DNA of 64,000 bases from Massilia sp. METH4 (GTDB lineage Bacteria; Pseudomonadota; Gammaproteobacteria; Burkholderiales; Burkholderiaceae_D). A model generated the notes under the pieces. The model searched no databases. It saw only the letters and a list, made by a program, of their open reading frames with translations, and was not told the DNA's origin. Positions 23,051-31,282 of this stretch are shown here, piece by piece. Position 1 is the first letter of the stretch. The number at the start of each line of letters is the position of its first letter. Location of the stretch: the NCBI RefSeq assembly GCF_037094685.1, contig NZ_CP146614.1, positions 2,852,001 to 2,916,000 on the forward strand. The letters run 5' to 3'. Made by a program: the position numbers and the translations under genes.

Positions 23051-25420
23051 TCAGGCGCGATCGGCTGCGCGTGCGTTGGCAATGGCTGTGATCGGCACGG
23101 TAACATGGACGGTGGTGCCGTCGGGCGTGCTGTCGATGTCGAGGCTGCCACCGGCGAGCTGGGCACGCTCGCGCATGCCGGGCAAGCCCCAGTGCCCCGC
23201 GCGAGCGCCGCGCGCGAGGATCTCGCGCGGGATGCCGCGGCCGTTGTCGGCCACGGCCAGGCGAAGCACGCCGGCACGGTAGTCGAGCCGCAGCGCGACC
23301 TCGGTGGCACCGGCGTGGCGGAAGGCGTTGGAAAGCGCCTCGCGGCCGATGGTGAACAGCTCGTCCTCGACATCGGGCGGCAGCTCCGGCGGTATCCCAT
23401 TGTCGTGCACGGCGAAATCGACGTTGGAGGACAGCGCCAGCTCGCGGCCGGCTTCCGCCAATGCCTGGGCCAGCCTTCCCTCGGGCATCGCCGGTTCCCG
23501 CAACTGCCGCACCCGGTCGCGGCCTTCGTCCATCACACTCTCGGCGCGCGCCAGCACACCTTCGATTTCCGCGCGCATGCCGCTATCGCCCGGCAGCTTG
23601 TGCATCATGACGTGCATGCGCATGATCAGCGCCTGCACGCTCTGCAGGAAGGTGTCGTGCAGCGTGCGGGCGATGCGTTCCCGTTCGAGCAGGCGTACCC
23701 TGAGGTCCTTGTGCAGCCCCGCCGCCACGAGGGCCAGCCGCCAGCGGTGCAGCAGCCAGGCGGCTGCTAGGGCGACGACGGCGCACGCCAGCTTGAACCA
23801 CCATGTCTGGGTAAAGGCGGCCTGGATGGACAGGGCCAGCCGCGCGGGCCGCGGGCTCCATACGCCGTCCTCGTCGGCGGCACTGACCTCGAAGATGTAG
23901 GCTCCCGGCCCGAGATTCGTATAGACCGCCTGGCGCGCGCCACCGGAATCGCGCCAGCCGCTGTCCTGGCCGGCGAGGCGATAGCGGAATCGCACCCGCT
24001 CGGGCATCGACAGCGCCGTGGCGGTGAATTCGATCTCCAGCCTCGATGTGCGCGCCGGCAGTACCAGGCCGGGCTGGGCGGGATAAACGCGTTCGTCCGT
24101 GCGGATGGCGCCGATCAATACTGTCGGTGGGCGCGGGTTGCGGCGGATCGCGGCCGGGTCGATATGCCCCACGCTGTTCGAGGTCGCGTACCACAGGCGC
24201 CCATCCGTGGCCTGGATCAGGGACGGCAGCGGCCTGATCTGGGCAGGCATCCCCTGGTGGCCATCGAGGTGGTCGAACCGCTCGGCGACGACGTCGGGCA
24301 GGCGGGCGCCCGCCGCGGTGGCGATTGCCGCGGCCTCCATTCGCGCCAGCCCGCTGGTATCGTGCAGCCAGAGTTCGCCATCCTGCCGCTCGACGATGCC
24401 CGAGACGCCGTAGAAAGCTCCGCGCCCGCGTTCGCCGAGCGGGAGGAAACGCTTGCCATCGAACCAGGCCAGACCGCGGTCGCCGCCGATCCACATGCGG
24501 TCGCGTCCCTCCACGATCGCCAGCGTATTGCCGACACCCAGGCCGTCCTTCTCGCCGAACTCGCGGATGACGCCTTTTTCCAGCATGGCGATACGGTTGT
24601 CCGGATAACCGAACCAGGTCCGCCCCGCGCGGTCCGTTGACAGGGAAATGGCGGTCGGCATGGCCAGTTCCGGGTAGCCGCCGCCGGCGCTCCAGACGCC
24701 ATCCTTCAACGCATGGATGCCCTTGCCCAATACCGAGATCCAGAGCACGCCGTCCGGGCCGATGGTCATTGCCTGCACGGTGCGGTCGGCCAGCCCGGAC
24801 GGTAGCGCGAATCGCGTCGTCTTGCCCTCGTGCACGCGCCGCAAGCCGCCATCGCCGGCGAACCAGACGGTGCCGTCTGGCTGGCGGTGGCTGGCGCTGA
24901 CCCGGTGGATGTCGGTGTCGTGGCGCCTGCCGTGGCGGTCGGCGATGAAGGTCGGCACCTTGTAGGCATTCGCATGATGGAAATTGATGACCCACACCGC
25001 GCCATCGTCGCCGGCGACGACGCCTGGCGGACCGGTAAGGCCCGGGGGCAGGGCGATCGTCGCCAGCCGCGGTTCGCGCACGCGGTTGACGCCGTTTTCG
25101 GTAGAGAACCAGAGATTGCCCTCACGGTCGGTGAGGGAAGTGGTCATGTACTTGCCGGAAAAACCGTTGGCCGGCATGAACTGTTGCAGGGGCTTGCGCG
25201 CGTCGTCGAGCAACTGCAGCGCATCCCCGGTGTTGATCCACAGGCGGCCGCGATGATCGACCGTGTAGGTATTCATCGGCAAGCCGCCGATGTCCAGTTC
25301 GAATTCGGCCATGGTGCCGCTGGCCGCGTCGAACAGCTGCAGGCCATGTGCCGCGCTGTTGATCAGCACCCGGCCATCCGGCCACAGTTCGCCGCCGTCG
25401 ACGTCCGGCTGGTCGAGCAC
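23051..25420 (-). CDS. Beta-propeller sensor histidine kinase (N terminus probably frameshifted)
   Basis: This 789-residue reading starts at GTG. It has a series of two-component-regulator propeller repeats (GRLWINTGD, GNLWFSTENGVNRVREP, GTVWFAGDGGLRR, GRTWFGYPDN, GELWLHDTSG, GRLWYATSN), then a Y_Y_Y domain (FRYRLAGQDSGWRD to YIFEVSAADEDGVW). One membrane helix (LACAVVALAAAWLLH) is followed by a HisKA_3 box (RERIARTLHDTFLQ) and an ATPase (EALSNAFRHAG, VADNGRGI, GLPGMRERA). Such NarL/LuxR-partnered kinases need a periplasmic propeller, but this reading lacks a signal peptide; one lies upstream in another frame. No response regulator is adjacent. Confidence 0.85.
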   Translation of the reverse strand: MLDQPDVDGGELWPDGRVLINSAAHGLQLFDAASGTMAEFELDIGGLPMNTYTVDHRGRLWINTGDALQLLDDARKPLQQFMPANGFSGKYMTTSLTDREGNLWFSTENGVNRVREPRLATIALPPGLTGPPGVVAGDDGAVWVINFHHANAYKVPTFIADRHGRRHDTDIHRVSASHRQPDGTVWFAGDGGLRRVHEGKTTRFALPSGLADRTVQAMTIGPDGVLWISVLGKGIHALKDGVWSAGGGYPELAMPTAISLSTDRAGRTWFGYPDNRIAMLEKGVIREFGEKDGLGVGNTLAIVEGRDRMWIGGDRGLAWFDGKRFLPLGERGRGAFYGVSGIVERQDGELWLHDTSGLARMEAAAIATAAGARLPDVVAERFDHLDGHQGMPAQIRPLPSLIQATDGRLWYATSNSVGHIDPAAIRRNPRPPTVLIGAIRTDERVYPAQPGLVLPARTSRLEIEFTATALSMPERVRFRYRLAGQDSGWRDSGGARQAVYTNLGPGAYIFEVSAADEDGVWSPRPARLALSIQAAFTQTWWFKLACAVVALAAAWLLHRWRLALVAAGLHKDLRVRLLERERIARTLHDTFLQSVQALIMRMHVMMHKLPGDSGMRAEIEGVLARAESVMDEGRDRVRQLREPAMPEGRLAQALAEAGRELALSSNVDFAVHDNGIPPELPPDVEDELFTIGREALSNAFRHAGATEVALRLDYRAGVLRLAVADNGRGIPREILARGARAGHWGLPGMRERAQLAGGSLDIDSTPDGTTVHVTVPITAIANARAADRA

Positions 25421-25454
25421 CCTGGTAAACGAGTACGCACCGGAGCCGGCCCGG

Positions 25455-25574
25455 CGCGAGCGTCGCGGCGGCCACGGCGAGCGCGCCGGTCGCGCCTGTC
25501 GCCAGCAGGCAGAGCGAAAGGCACAGGCGAAGCACGAACGTGCCAGTCACCACCAATCCCTTCAGGAGCCGCAT
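25455..25574 (-). other. Signal-peptide coding segment out of frame with the kinase
   Basis: From ATG 25574 this frame reads MRLLKGLVVTGTFVLRLCLS followed by a hydrophobic run and AAATLAPG, a convincing signal peptide. The kinase frame, read upstream of its GTG, gives GSGAYSFTRVLDQPDV, a natural mature start. The two frames are offset by one base, and a single-base change in the GC-rich stretch near 25455-25470 would join them. Either the gene is broken here or the base call is wrong. Confidence 0.6.
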
Positions 25575-25733
25575 GGCAGGCGAGACCCGTGGCTTTGGCG
25601 ACGGAAAGACCCGGGCGGCGCCGGCGGTCGTGGTCCTGCGATCGTGTGGGAGGCGGAGATGATGATGCTTCCTTGTTCGTTGCTGTCGACGGCATTCTCC
25701 TTCATACGCTATTGCTCGTCCACAATACCGAAA

Positions 25734-25832
25734 ACTCGGTGACAGGCACCGATGCCTGGGAAATGTTGCAGAAAGCCGGTGCCGGTGTGCTTTTAAGGAA
25801 ATGTCCCAAAAAACGCGGTGCCTGTCACCGGT
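25734..25832. repeat. Degenerate array of GGTGACAGGCACC-type palindromes
   Basis: CGGTGACAGGCACCG (about 25737-25751) and CGGTGCCTGTCACCG (about 25816-25830) flank a decayed middle unit GCCGGTGCCGGTGTGC near 25775-25790. Spacing is about 40 bp. GGAAATGTTGC and GGAAATGTCCC fill the gaps. It lies between rpoH and the kinase, upstream of the latter. Confidence 0.7.
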
Positions 25833-25845
25833 GTGGTTTCAGGAA

Positions 25846-25870
25846 ACAAAAAACCCGGCGCGGGGCCGGG
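25846..25870 (-). terminator. Rho-independent terminator of rpoH
   Basis: On the minus strand CCCGGC and GCCGGG pair around a 5-nt loop, followed by six U residues. It begins about 25 bp after the rpoH stop. Confidence 0.8.
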
Positions 25871-25894
25871 TTCTTATTGGAGCGGTGGACGGCG

Positions 25895-26800
25895 TTACAC
25901 GTACGCGGCCAGGGCGCCTTTCATTTTCTTCAGCGCGGCGGCTTCGATCTGGCGGATGCGCTCGGCGGAGACGCCGAACTCGTCGGCGAGCGTGTGCAGC
26001 GTGGCACCGGAGCCGTCGTCGTTGGCGAGCCAGCGCGCTTCGACGATGCGGCGCGAGCGCGGGTCCAGCTTGCCCAGGGCCGTTTCCAGGCCTTCCGATT
26101 GCAGGCGCGTCACCTGTTCCGCTTCGAGCACCTTGGTCGGTTCCGACAGGTCGGAAGACAGGTAGGCGATCGGCGAGAACTTGTCGTCTTCGTCGTCGGT
26201 CGGCGCTTCGAGCGCGATGTCGCGGCCGGACAGGCGGGTTTCCATCTCGATCACTTCCTCGCGCTTCACGTCCAGCGTCTTGGCCAGCTGGTCGATCTGG
26301 TCGGGCGTCATCGCATCCAGGCCTTGCTTGTGGCTGCGCAGGTTGAAGAACAGCTTGCGCTGTGCCTTCGTCGTCGCCACTTTCACCAGGCGCCAGTTCT
26401 TCAGGATGTACTCGTGCATCTCGGCCTTGATCCAGTGCATCGCGTACGACACGAGACGCACGTTCTGGTCAGGGTCGAAGCGCTTCACGGCCTTCATCAG
26501 GCCGATATTGCCTTCCTGGATCAGGTCGGCGTGCGGCAAGCCATAGCCCAGGTAGCCTCGGGCGATCGACACCACCAGGCGCAGGTGGGACAGCACCAGC
26601 TTTTCCGCCGCTTTCAGGTCATTCTTTTCCTTCAGGCGGCGGCCCAGCGATACCTCTTCCTCGTGCGTCAGCATCGGCAGGCGGTTCACAGCGGAAATGT
26701 AGGCGTCCAGGTTACCCAGGTTGCCGCTGAACCCGAGTCCCAGTGCACTGCTGCCGGTCGGAACCAGGGCGGAAGGTGCGGACATCATATTCATTTTCAT
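25895..26800 (-). CDS. rpoH: RNA polymerase heat-shock sigma factor
   Basis: This 301-residue sigma-32 family protein has region 2 HLRLVVSIARGYLGYGLPHADLIQEGNIGLMKAVKRFDPD, the RpoH box QRKLFFNLRSHKQG, and region 4 TLHTLADEFGVSAERIRQIEAAALKKMK. It directs heat-shock gene transcription. The ATG at 26800 has GCGAGGA upstream; the longer in-frame ATG at 26965 lies inside the promoter. The gene follows ftsX, the usual order in beta- and gammaproteobacteria. The promoter is overlapped by a CIRCE element, implying HrcA repression. Confidence 0.95.
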   Translation of the reverse strand: MKMNMMSAPSALVPTGSSALGLGFSGNLGNLDAYISAVNRLPMLTHEEEVSLGRRLKEKNDLKAAEKLVLSHLRLVVSIARGYLGYGLPHADLIQEGNIGLMKAVKRFDPDQNVRLVSYAMHWIKAEMHEYILKNWRLVKVATTKAQRKLFFNLRSHKQGLDAMTPDQIDQLAKTLDVKREEVIEMETRLSGRDIALEAPTDDEDDKFSPIAYLSSDLSEPTKVLEAEQVTRLQSEGLETALGKLDPRSRRIVEARWLANDDGSGATLHTLADEFGVSAERIRQIEAAALKKMKGALAAYV

Positions 26801-26948
26801 TCCTCGCTTGAAGGGTATTGCATGGTCACGCCGCGGGATTGCGGCACGACGTTTGCTTACAGCATGCAGTGTCGAACTTAATCCGGTCTTAACCACTGAC
26901 AAGTGTTCTGTGTCAAGATTTTTACAGTTCAACGTTGCGTTTGAACAT

Positions 26949-26978
26949 ATATTAGCACTCTCCATCGGCGAGTGCCAA
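26949..26978 (-). promoter_or_regulatory. rpoH promoter with embedded CIRCE (HrcA) operator
   Basis: TTAGCACTC, nine bases, then GAGTGCCAA (26952-26978) matches the CIRCE consensus TTAGCACTC-N9-GAGTGCTAA with one mismatch. On the minus strand TTGGCA (26978-26973) and TAATAT (26954-26949), 18 bp apart, form a good -35/-10 pair that the CIRCE covers exactly. HrcA bound here should block rpoH transcription. A second -35-like TTGACA sits at 26916-26911, with a poor -10 (GTTAAG, 26893-26888). Confidence 0.85.
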
Positions 26979-27224
26979 TCACCCCAATTCTATGGCTCCG
27001 ATAGCCTAATTACTATGGCTCGATACTAACCGTTAGCCCTGGGACACGGCTCGCCCGCCAGTTGTTACTGGCCAGAATTTGAGCTGGATCAAAGGATTTA
27101 GAACAAGATTATCGGTGGGGCATGCGGCGCTCTGTGCGTGAACGCACGATCGTTCGGGCAGGCATGTAGGAGTGCAGCCAACGATTTTGTACGCCGGCAG
27201 GAGGGTGTGAACAAACAGATAAGG

Positions 27225-27254
27225 GCGGCGCGCCGGATTGCAAGGGCGCGCCGC
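27225..27254 (-). terminator. GC-rich hairpin after ftsX
   Basis: GCGGCGCGCC and GGCGCGCCGC form a perfect 10-bp stem with a 10-nt loop, ending 11 bp past the ftsX stop. The following minus-strand bases are only modestly U-rich (CCUUAUCUGUUU), so it could attenuate rather than fully stop read-through to rpoH. Confidence 0.55.
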
Positions 27255-27265
27255 TCGGAAAAAGC

Positions 27266-28180
27266 TCAGTTCAGGCGCTTGAGCTGCCGGCGTACCGACA
27301 GCGCGGCACCCATCAGGCCGAGCCCGGCGGACAGCGCCAGCAACAGCGCCATCGCCGTCGGGGCGAGCGGGGCCAGTTGGAACTCCGAGGCATACAGCCG
27401 CGCGAACTCGGCGATCGCTTCGTTCAGCGGCCGCAGCGACAGGGCCACGGCGCCCAGTGCGACGGCGCCGGCGCACAGCCCCAGCAGGGCTCCCGTGTAG
27501 TAGAACGGCCGCTGGATGTACGTATCGGTGGCGCCGATCAGCCGCGAGACGAGGATTTCCTCGCGCTGCGTGAGCACCTGCAAGCGGATCGTATTGAACA
27601 CGACCGCCACCACGACGGTGCCCAGCGTGGCCGCCAGCAGCAGTAGGCCCACGCGCAGCACGCCGAGCAGCGCACCCAGCCGCTTCACCCATTCCGAGTC
27701 GACCTGCACGGATTCCACGCCGGGAATCGCGCGGAGGCGCTCGGCGATCTCGTCCACGTGGGCGCTTTCGGCCGCGCTCTGGAAGGCGTTCAGCCGCACG
27801 ATATAGCTGTCCGGCAGCGGGTTCTCGCCCAGCGTGTCGATCACGCCTGCCACGCCATTCTTTTCCTGCAAGTCCTCGAGCGCCGTTTCGCGCGGCACGA
27901 ACACGATTTTCGCGTCCTTCGCCACGGCGCGCAGCGAGCCGGCCATGCCTTGCGTGTGTTCGCGCGGCAGGTCTTGCTTCAGGAATACGGAAAGCTCGGG
28001 GTCGACGGCCAACTGTTCCGACATCGGCCGGATATTGTCCAGCACCGTCACGCCCGCGAACGGCAGGGCCAGCGCGATCGCCACTACCAATATATTGAAG
28101 AAGAAGGATCCGGGCGCACGGCGCAAGTGCACCAGCGCCGAGCCCAGCGCATAACCATGCTGACGCAGCCACGCGCTCAT
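27266..28180 (-). CDS. ftsX: Cell division protein FtsX
   Basis: This is the 304-residue permease-like partner of FtsE, with four membrane helices. The first is at about 26-50 (FFFNILVVAIALALPFAGVTVL), a periplasmic loop follows up to about 165, and three helices occupy the C-terminal half (LLLLAATLGTVVVAVVFNTIRL, GALLGLCAGAVALGAVAL, LLLALSAGLGLMGAAL). FtsEX at the septum controls peptidoglycan hydrolases. The start overlaps the ftsE stop as ATGA. The FtsX signature REEILVSRLIGATDTYIQRPF is clear. Confidence 0.95.
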   Translation of the reverse strand: MSAWLRQHGYALGSALVHLRRAPGSFFFNILVVAIALALPFAGVTVLDNIRPMSEQLAVDPELSVFLKQDLPREHTQGMAGSLRAVAKDAKIVFVPRETALEDLQEKNGVAGVIDTLGENPLPDSYIVRLNAFQSAAESAHVDEIAERLRAIPGVESVQVDSEWVKRLGALLGVLRVGLLLLAATLGTVVVAVVFNTIRLQVLTQREEILVSRLIGATDTYIQRPFYYTGALLGLCAGAVALGAVALSLRPLNEAIAEFARLYASEFQLAPLAPTAMALLLALSAGLGLMGAALSVRRQLKRLN

Positions 28181-28836
28181 GCGGCCTCCGTCATCAGTTC
28201 ACCCTGCTTCAGGTGGATCACGCGGCTGGCGCTGTCCAGCACCAGTTCGTCGTGGGTGGAAATCAGGCACGTCACGCCCGCCTTGTTGAAGGCGCGCAGC
28301 GCGTCGAACACCTTGTTGGCGCTGGCGCGGTCCAGGTTCGCCGTCGGTTCGTCCGCCAGGATGATCTGCGGGCGGTTGACGATCGCGCGGGCGATCGACA
28401 CGCGCTGCTGCTCGCCGCCGGACAGCGCGAGCGGGCTGGCGGACGCGCGCTCGAGCAGGCCCACCTTGTCCAGCGCCGCGCGGGCGCGTTCTTCCGCCTG
28501 GCCGCGCGGCAGGCCGGTAACGAGCATCGGCATCATCACATTGGCCAGCACGGTGCGGTCGGTCAGCAGCCGCTGCTGCTGGAAGATCAGCCCGAGGTTA
28601 CGGCGCAGGAACGGTACGCCCGCGCTCTTCAGCCGGCCGATATCGGTGCCGTTCACGGTCACCTTGCCGGACGTGGGTCTCTCCATCGCCGCAATCAGCT
28701 TGAGCAGCGTGGACTTGCCGGCACCGGACGGGCCCGCCAGATAGACGAGCTCGCCCTTCGCGATGGTCAGCGTGACCCCGCGCAGGGCGGTGGTGTCGGA
28801 CGTGTATTGTTTGGTGACGTTGGCGAATTCGATCAT
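28177..28836 (-). CDS. ftsE: Cell division ATP-binding protein FtsE
   Basis: This is the 219-residue ABC ATPase of the FtsEX complex. Walker A is GPSGAGKSTLLKL, the Q-loop is IFQQQRLL, the signature is LSGGEQQRVSIARA, and Walker B is IILADEPTANLD. FtsE ATP cycles drive FtsX changes that activate septal amidases. It lies 15 bp after ftsY and is coupled to ftsX. Confidence 0.96.
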   Translation of the reverse strand: MIEFANVTKQYTSDTTALRGVTLTIAKGELVYLAGPSGAGKSTLLKLIAAMERPTSGKVTVNGTDIGRLKSAGVPFLRRNLGLIFQQQRLLTDRTVLANVMMPMLVTGLPRGQAEERARAALDKVGLLERASASPLALSGGEQQRVSIARAIVNRPQIILADEPTANLDRASANKVFDALRAFNKAGVTCLISTHDELVLDSASRVIHLKQGELMTEAA

Positions 28837-28851
28837 GGCCGCTGTTCAGCC

Positions 28852-29910
28852 TCAAGCGAGCAGGGCTTCGACGAATTCCTCGGCGTCGAACGGTTGCAGG
28901 TCTTCGATCTTTTCGCCGATGCCGATGAAGTACACCGGTACCGGGCGCACACGCGCGATCGCGGCCAGCACGCCACCCTTGGCAGTACCGTCGAGCTTGG
29001 TGATGATCAGGCCGGAAAGTTGCAAGGCATCGTCGAAGGCCTTCACCTGCGTCAGCGCGTTCTGCCCCGTGTTGCCGTCGATGACGAGCAGCGTTTCATG
29101 CGGCGCGCCATCCATGCCCTTGCCGATCACGCGCTTGATCTTCTGCAGCTCGTTCATCAGGTGCAGCTGGGTGGGCAGGCGGCCGGCCGTGTCGATCATC
29201 ACCACATTGGTGCCTTTCGCCTTGCCGGACTGCACCGCGTCGTACGACACGGCGGCCGGATCGCCCGATTCCTGGGAGATCACCGTCACGTTGTTGCGCT
29301 GGCCCCAGATCATCAGCTGTTCGCGGGCGGCGGCGCGGAACGTGTCGCCGGCGGCCAGCAGCACGGATTGGCCGTGCGCCTGCATGTGCTTGGCAAGCTT
29401 GCCGATCGTGGTGGTCTTGCCGGCGCCATTGACGCCGGAAATCATCATCACGGTAGGTTGGTGGCGGCCCAGCACGAAGGGTTTCTCGAGCGGGCGCAGG
29501 AGGTCGATCATCAATTCCTTGAGCGCCGTCTTCACGTCCGCCGCGTCGGTCAGCTTGTCGTCCTTGACCTTGCGCTTCAAGGCATCGAGCAGGTAGCTGG
29601 TGGCTTCGATGCCGGCGTCGGACATCAGGAGCGCCGCTTCCAGCTCGTCGTACAGGTCGTCGTCGATGCGCGCGCCGACGAACAGCAGCGACAGGTTCGC
29701 CGATGTTTTCGACAGCCCGGCTTTCAGCCGGCTCATCCAGGATTGTTTTGGTTCCGGGCGCGGCGCCGTCTCGACTTCGAAAGCGAGCGGCTCGGCGGCC
29801 TGGTTCTCGGGGGCCACGGCGGGGGTGGCTGATGCCACGACGGCCTGCTCGGCAGGCGCGGCAGGCGGCACGTCGGGCGTGACGGTTTTTTTCTTGAAGA
29901 AGCTGAACAT
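28852..29910 (-). CDS. ftsY: Signal recognition particle receptor FtsY
   Basis: This 352-residue SRP GTPase receptor delivers ribosome-nascent-chain complexes to the translocon. A short charged/Ala-rich A domain (MFSFFKKKTVTPDV onward) is followed by the N domain. The G domain has GVNGAGKTTTIGKLA (G1), DTAGRLPTQ (G3), TKLDGTAKGG (G4) and a closing GIGEKIEDLQPFDAEEFVEALL. The ATG at 29910 matches the usual N terminus; an ATG 16 codons earlier gives an atypical extension. It is first in the ftsY-ftsE-ftsX unit. Confidence 0.95.
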   Translation of the reverse strand: MFSFFKKKTVTPDVPPAAPAEQAVVASATPAVAPENQAAEPLAFEVETAPRPEPKQSWMSRLKAGLSKTSANLSLLFVGARIDDDLYDELEAALLMSDAGIEATSYLLDALKRKVKDDKLTDAADVKTALKELMIDLLRPLEKPFVLGRHQPTVMMISGVNGAGKTTTIGKLAKHMQAHGQSVLLAAGDTFRAAAREQLMIWGQRNNVTVISQESGDPAAVSYDAVQSGKAKGTNVVMIDTAGRLPTQLHLMNELQKIKRVIGKGMDGAPHETLLVIDGNTGQNALTQVKAFDDALQLSGLIITKLDGTAKGGVLAAIARVRPVPVYFIGIGEKIEDLQPFDAEEFVEALLA

Positions 29911-30075
29911 GTGTCGTGGAGGATGCGGCCCAGGCAGGCTCACCAGGGCCGGTAACACGCTAAGAATGGTTTCTTGCGCCCGCTATTCTACCAGAGCGGT
30001 CCCCCGAACCTTGGGAAGTGCTAATTTATTCAGGGCGGCGATCTTGGCCCTGAGAAAACGCGCCCAGCTGCGGCA

Positions 30076-30126
30076 CAAATGGCCCGCCATATCGGCGGCC
30101 GTGCCCCCAGTATGACGGGCCATTTG
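30076..30126. repeat. Inverted repeat between the MerR-type gene and ftsY
   Basis: CAAATGGCCCG (30076-30086) and CGGGCCATTTG (30116-30126) are perfect 11-bp arms around 29 bp. The 314-bp gap 29911-30224 shows no convincing gene; it holds this stem and another (CCCGTGT-TGGC-ACACGGG, 30206-30223) starting just past the regulator stop. Neither has a good U-run. They may shape the 3' end of the regulator transcript. Confidence 0.5.
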
Positions 30127-30224
30127 CGTCTTGCTGGACACGTTTTTCAGGACCAATCTCATCCACCAGCAATAAATCAGCACTTCCCTTGCTGGAAAGG
30201 TATTTCCCGTGTTGGCACACGGGT

Positions 30225-31199
30225 TCAGGCCACGTTGATCGTCCGCTGCGCGCGGCGCCAGTCGGCCAGCGCCCGGCCCACGTCCGGCAGGGTGAGCACC
30301 TGCACATAAGGAGGCGAGCGCCGGCGCAGGGCGGGATTGCCGCCGCCCGCCCACAATGCGACCGGCTCCGGCAGGCGCGCCCGCAATTCCTTCAGCGCGT
30401 CCAGCACGTGGCGGGTGTTCATCGACGTGGAGAACGACAGCGTCACCACGTCCACCTGCAAGGCGGCGGCGGCGTCGACGATGTCCGGCAGCGGCGTTTG
30501 CGGGCCCAGCGAGTAACAGCAGGCCCCTTCGGCCACCATCAGCGCCTCGGACATCAGGAGGCCCAGCCCATGCCTTTCCTGCGGCGTGGTCGTGAGCAGG
30601 ATGCGCGGCTGCCGCGTACCGTTCAGGGAAGTGGCCGGCGGCATCGAGAAGATCGCGCTGCGCAGCACCGTCTGCAGCGTTTCCGTGATCAGGTGTTCCT
30701 GCCACACGCCCAGGTCGCCGCAAGCCCAGGCGTCGCCGATGGCTGCCGTCAGCGGCGCCATCAGGTCGATGACGAAATTGCGCAAGCCCATCACCAGCAG
30801 CGCCTGCGACAGCATGCGGCGCAGGCCCTCGCTGTCGGGGGCACGGCACAGGTCGATATAAAGTTGCAGATCGGTTTCCGCGCTGCGCGCGCGCGGCCGG
30901 TTGCCGGCGGCGGTTTTCTCGGCCAGCGCCTGCAATTCCTGCGCCGAAAAGCCGATGACCTTGCCGGGCCGGAAGCCCAGGTCGATCAGCCGCTTGACCA
31001 GGCGCAGCTTGTGCACCTGCTCGATCGGGTAAAGGCGCTCGCCGAACGGATCGCGCTCCGGCCGCGGGAACGCATAGCGCCGTTCCCAGACACGCAGCGT
31101 TTCCTTGGCCACGCCGGTATCACGCTCGACGTCGCTGATCGTGCATGGCATGGGCGTGAAAGGCATCGGGTTGTTCATCTGCGCGGGGTACTCCTGCAT
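30225..31199 (-). CDS. B12-dependent photoreceptor-type MerR regulator (CarH/LitR-like)
   Basis: This 324-residue protein has a MerR helix-turn-helix (TISDVERDTGVAKETLRVWERRYAFPRP, about 20-47), a helical B12-binding cap and a C-terminal Rossmann B12-binding domain. The cap carries W158-x9-E168-H169, the arrangement that shields adenosylcobalamin in CarH. The Rossmann part has E208-x-H210-x-x-G, whose His is the lower cobalt ligand. CarH/LitR proteins repress DNA in the dark and release it after light breaks the Co-C bond. Likely targets are nearby or self; no carotenoid or photolyase gene is in the window. The start could be 31178 instead. Confidence 0.88.
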   Translation of the reverse strand: MQEYPAQMNNPMPFTPMPCTISDVERDTGVAKETLRVWERRYAFPRPERDPFGERLYPIEQVHKLRLVKRLIDLGFRPGKVIGFSAQELQALAEKTAAGNRPRARSAETDLQLYIDLCRAPDSEGLRRMLSQALLVMGLRNFVIDLMAPLTAAIGDAWACGDLGVWQEHLITETLQTVLRSAIFSMPPATSLNGTRQPRILLTTTPQERHGLGLLMSEALMVAEGACCYSLGPQTPLPDIVDAAAALQVDVVTLSFSTSMNTRHVLDALKELRARLPEPVALWAGGGNPALRRRSPPYVQVLTLPDVGRALADWRRAQRTINVA

Positions 31200-31282
31200 T
31201 GTGCGTGCAGCATTCTAATGCCTTTTATTGCGGGAGAATGACTGCTCTTCCCGCAAGGACAAGGGTGAAAAAACGGCCTGCC

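Noticed and set aside
26801..26965. N-terminal extension of rpoH
   Set aside because: It would place the CIRCE/promoter region partly in coding sequence; the ATG at 26800 has a good ribosome site and matches normal RpoH length.
30026..30307. Minus-strand frame between the MerR-type gene and ftsY
   Set aside because: It overlaps the end of the regulator gene in another frame and includes the inverted repeat; no coding signal seen.
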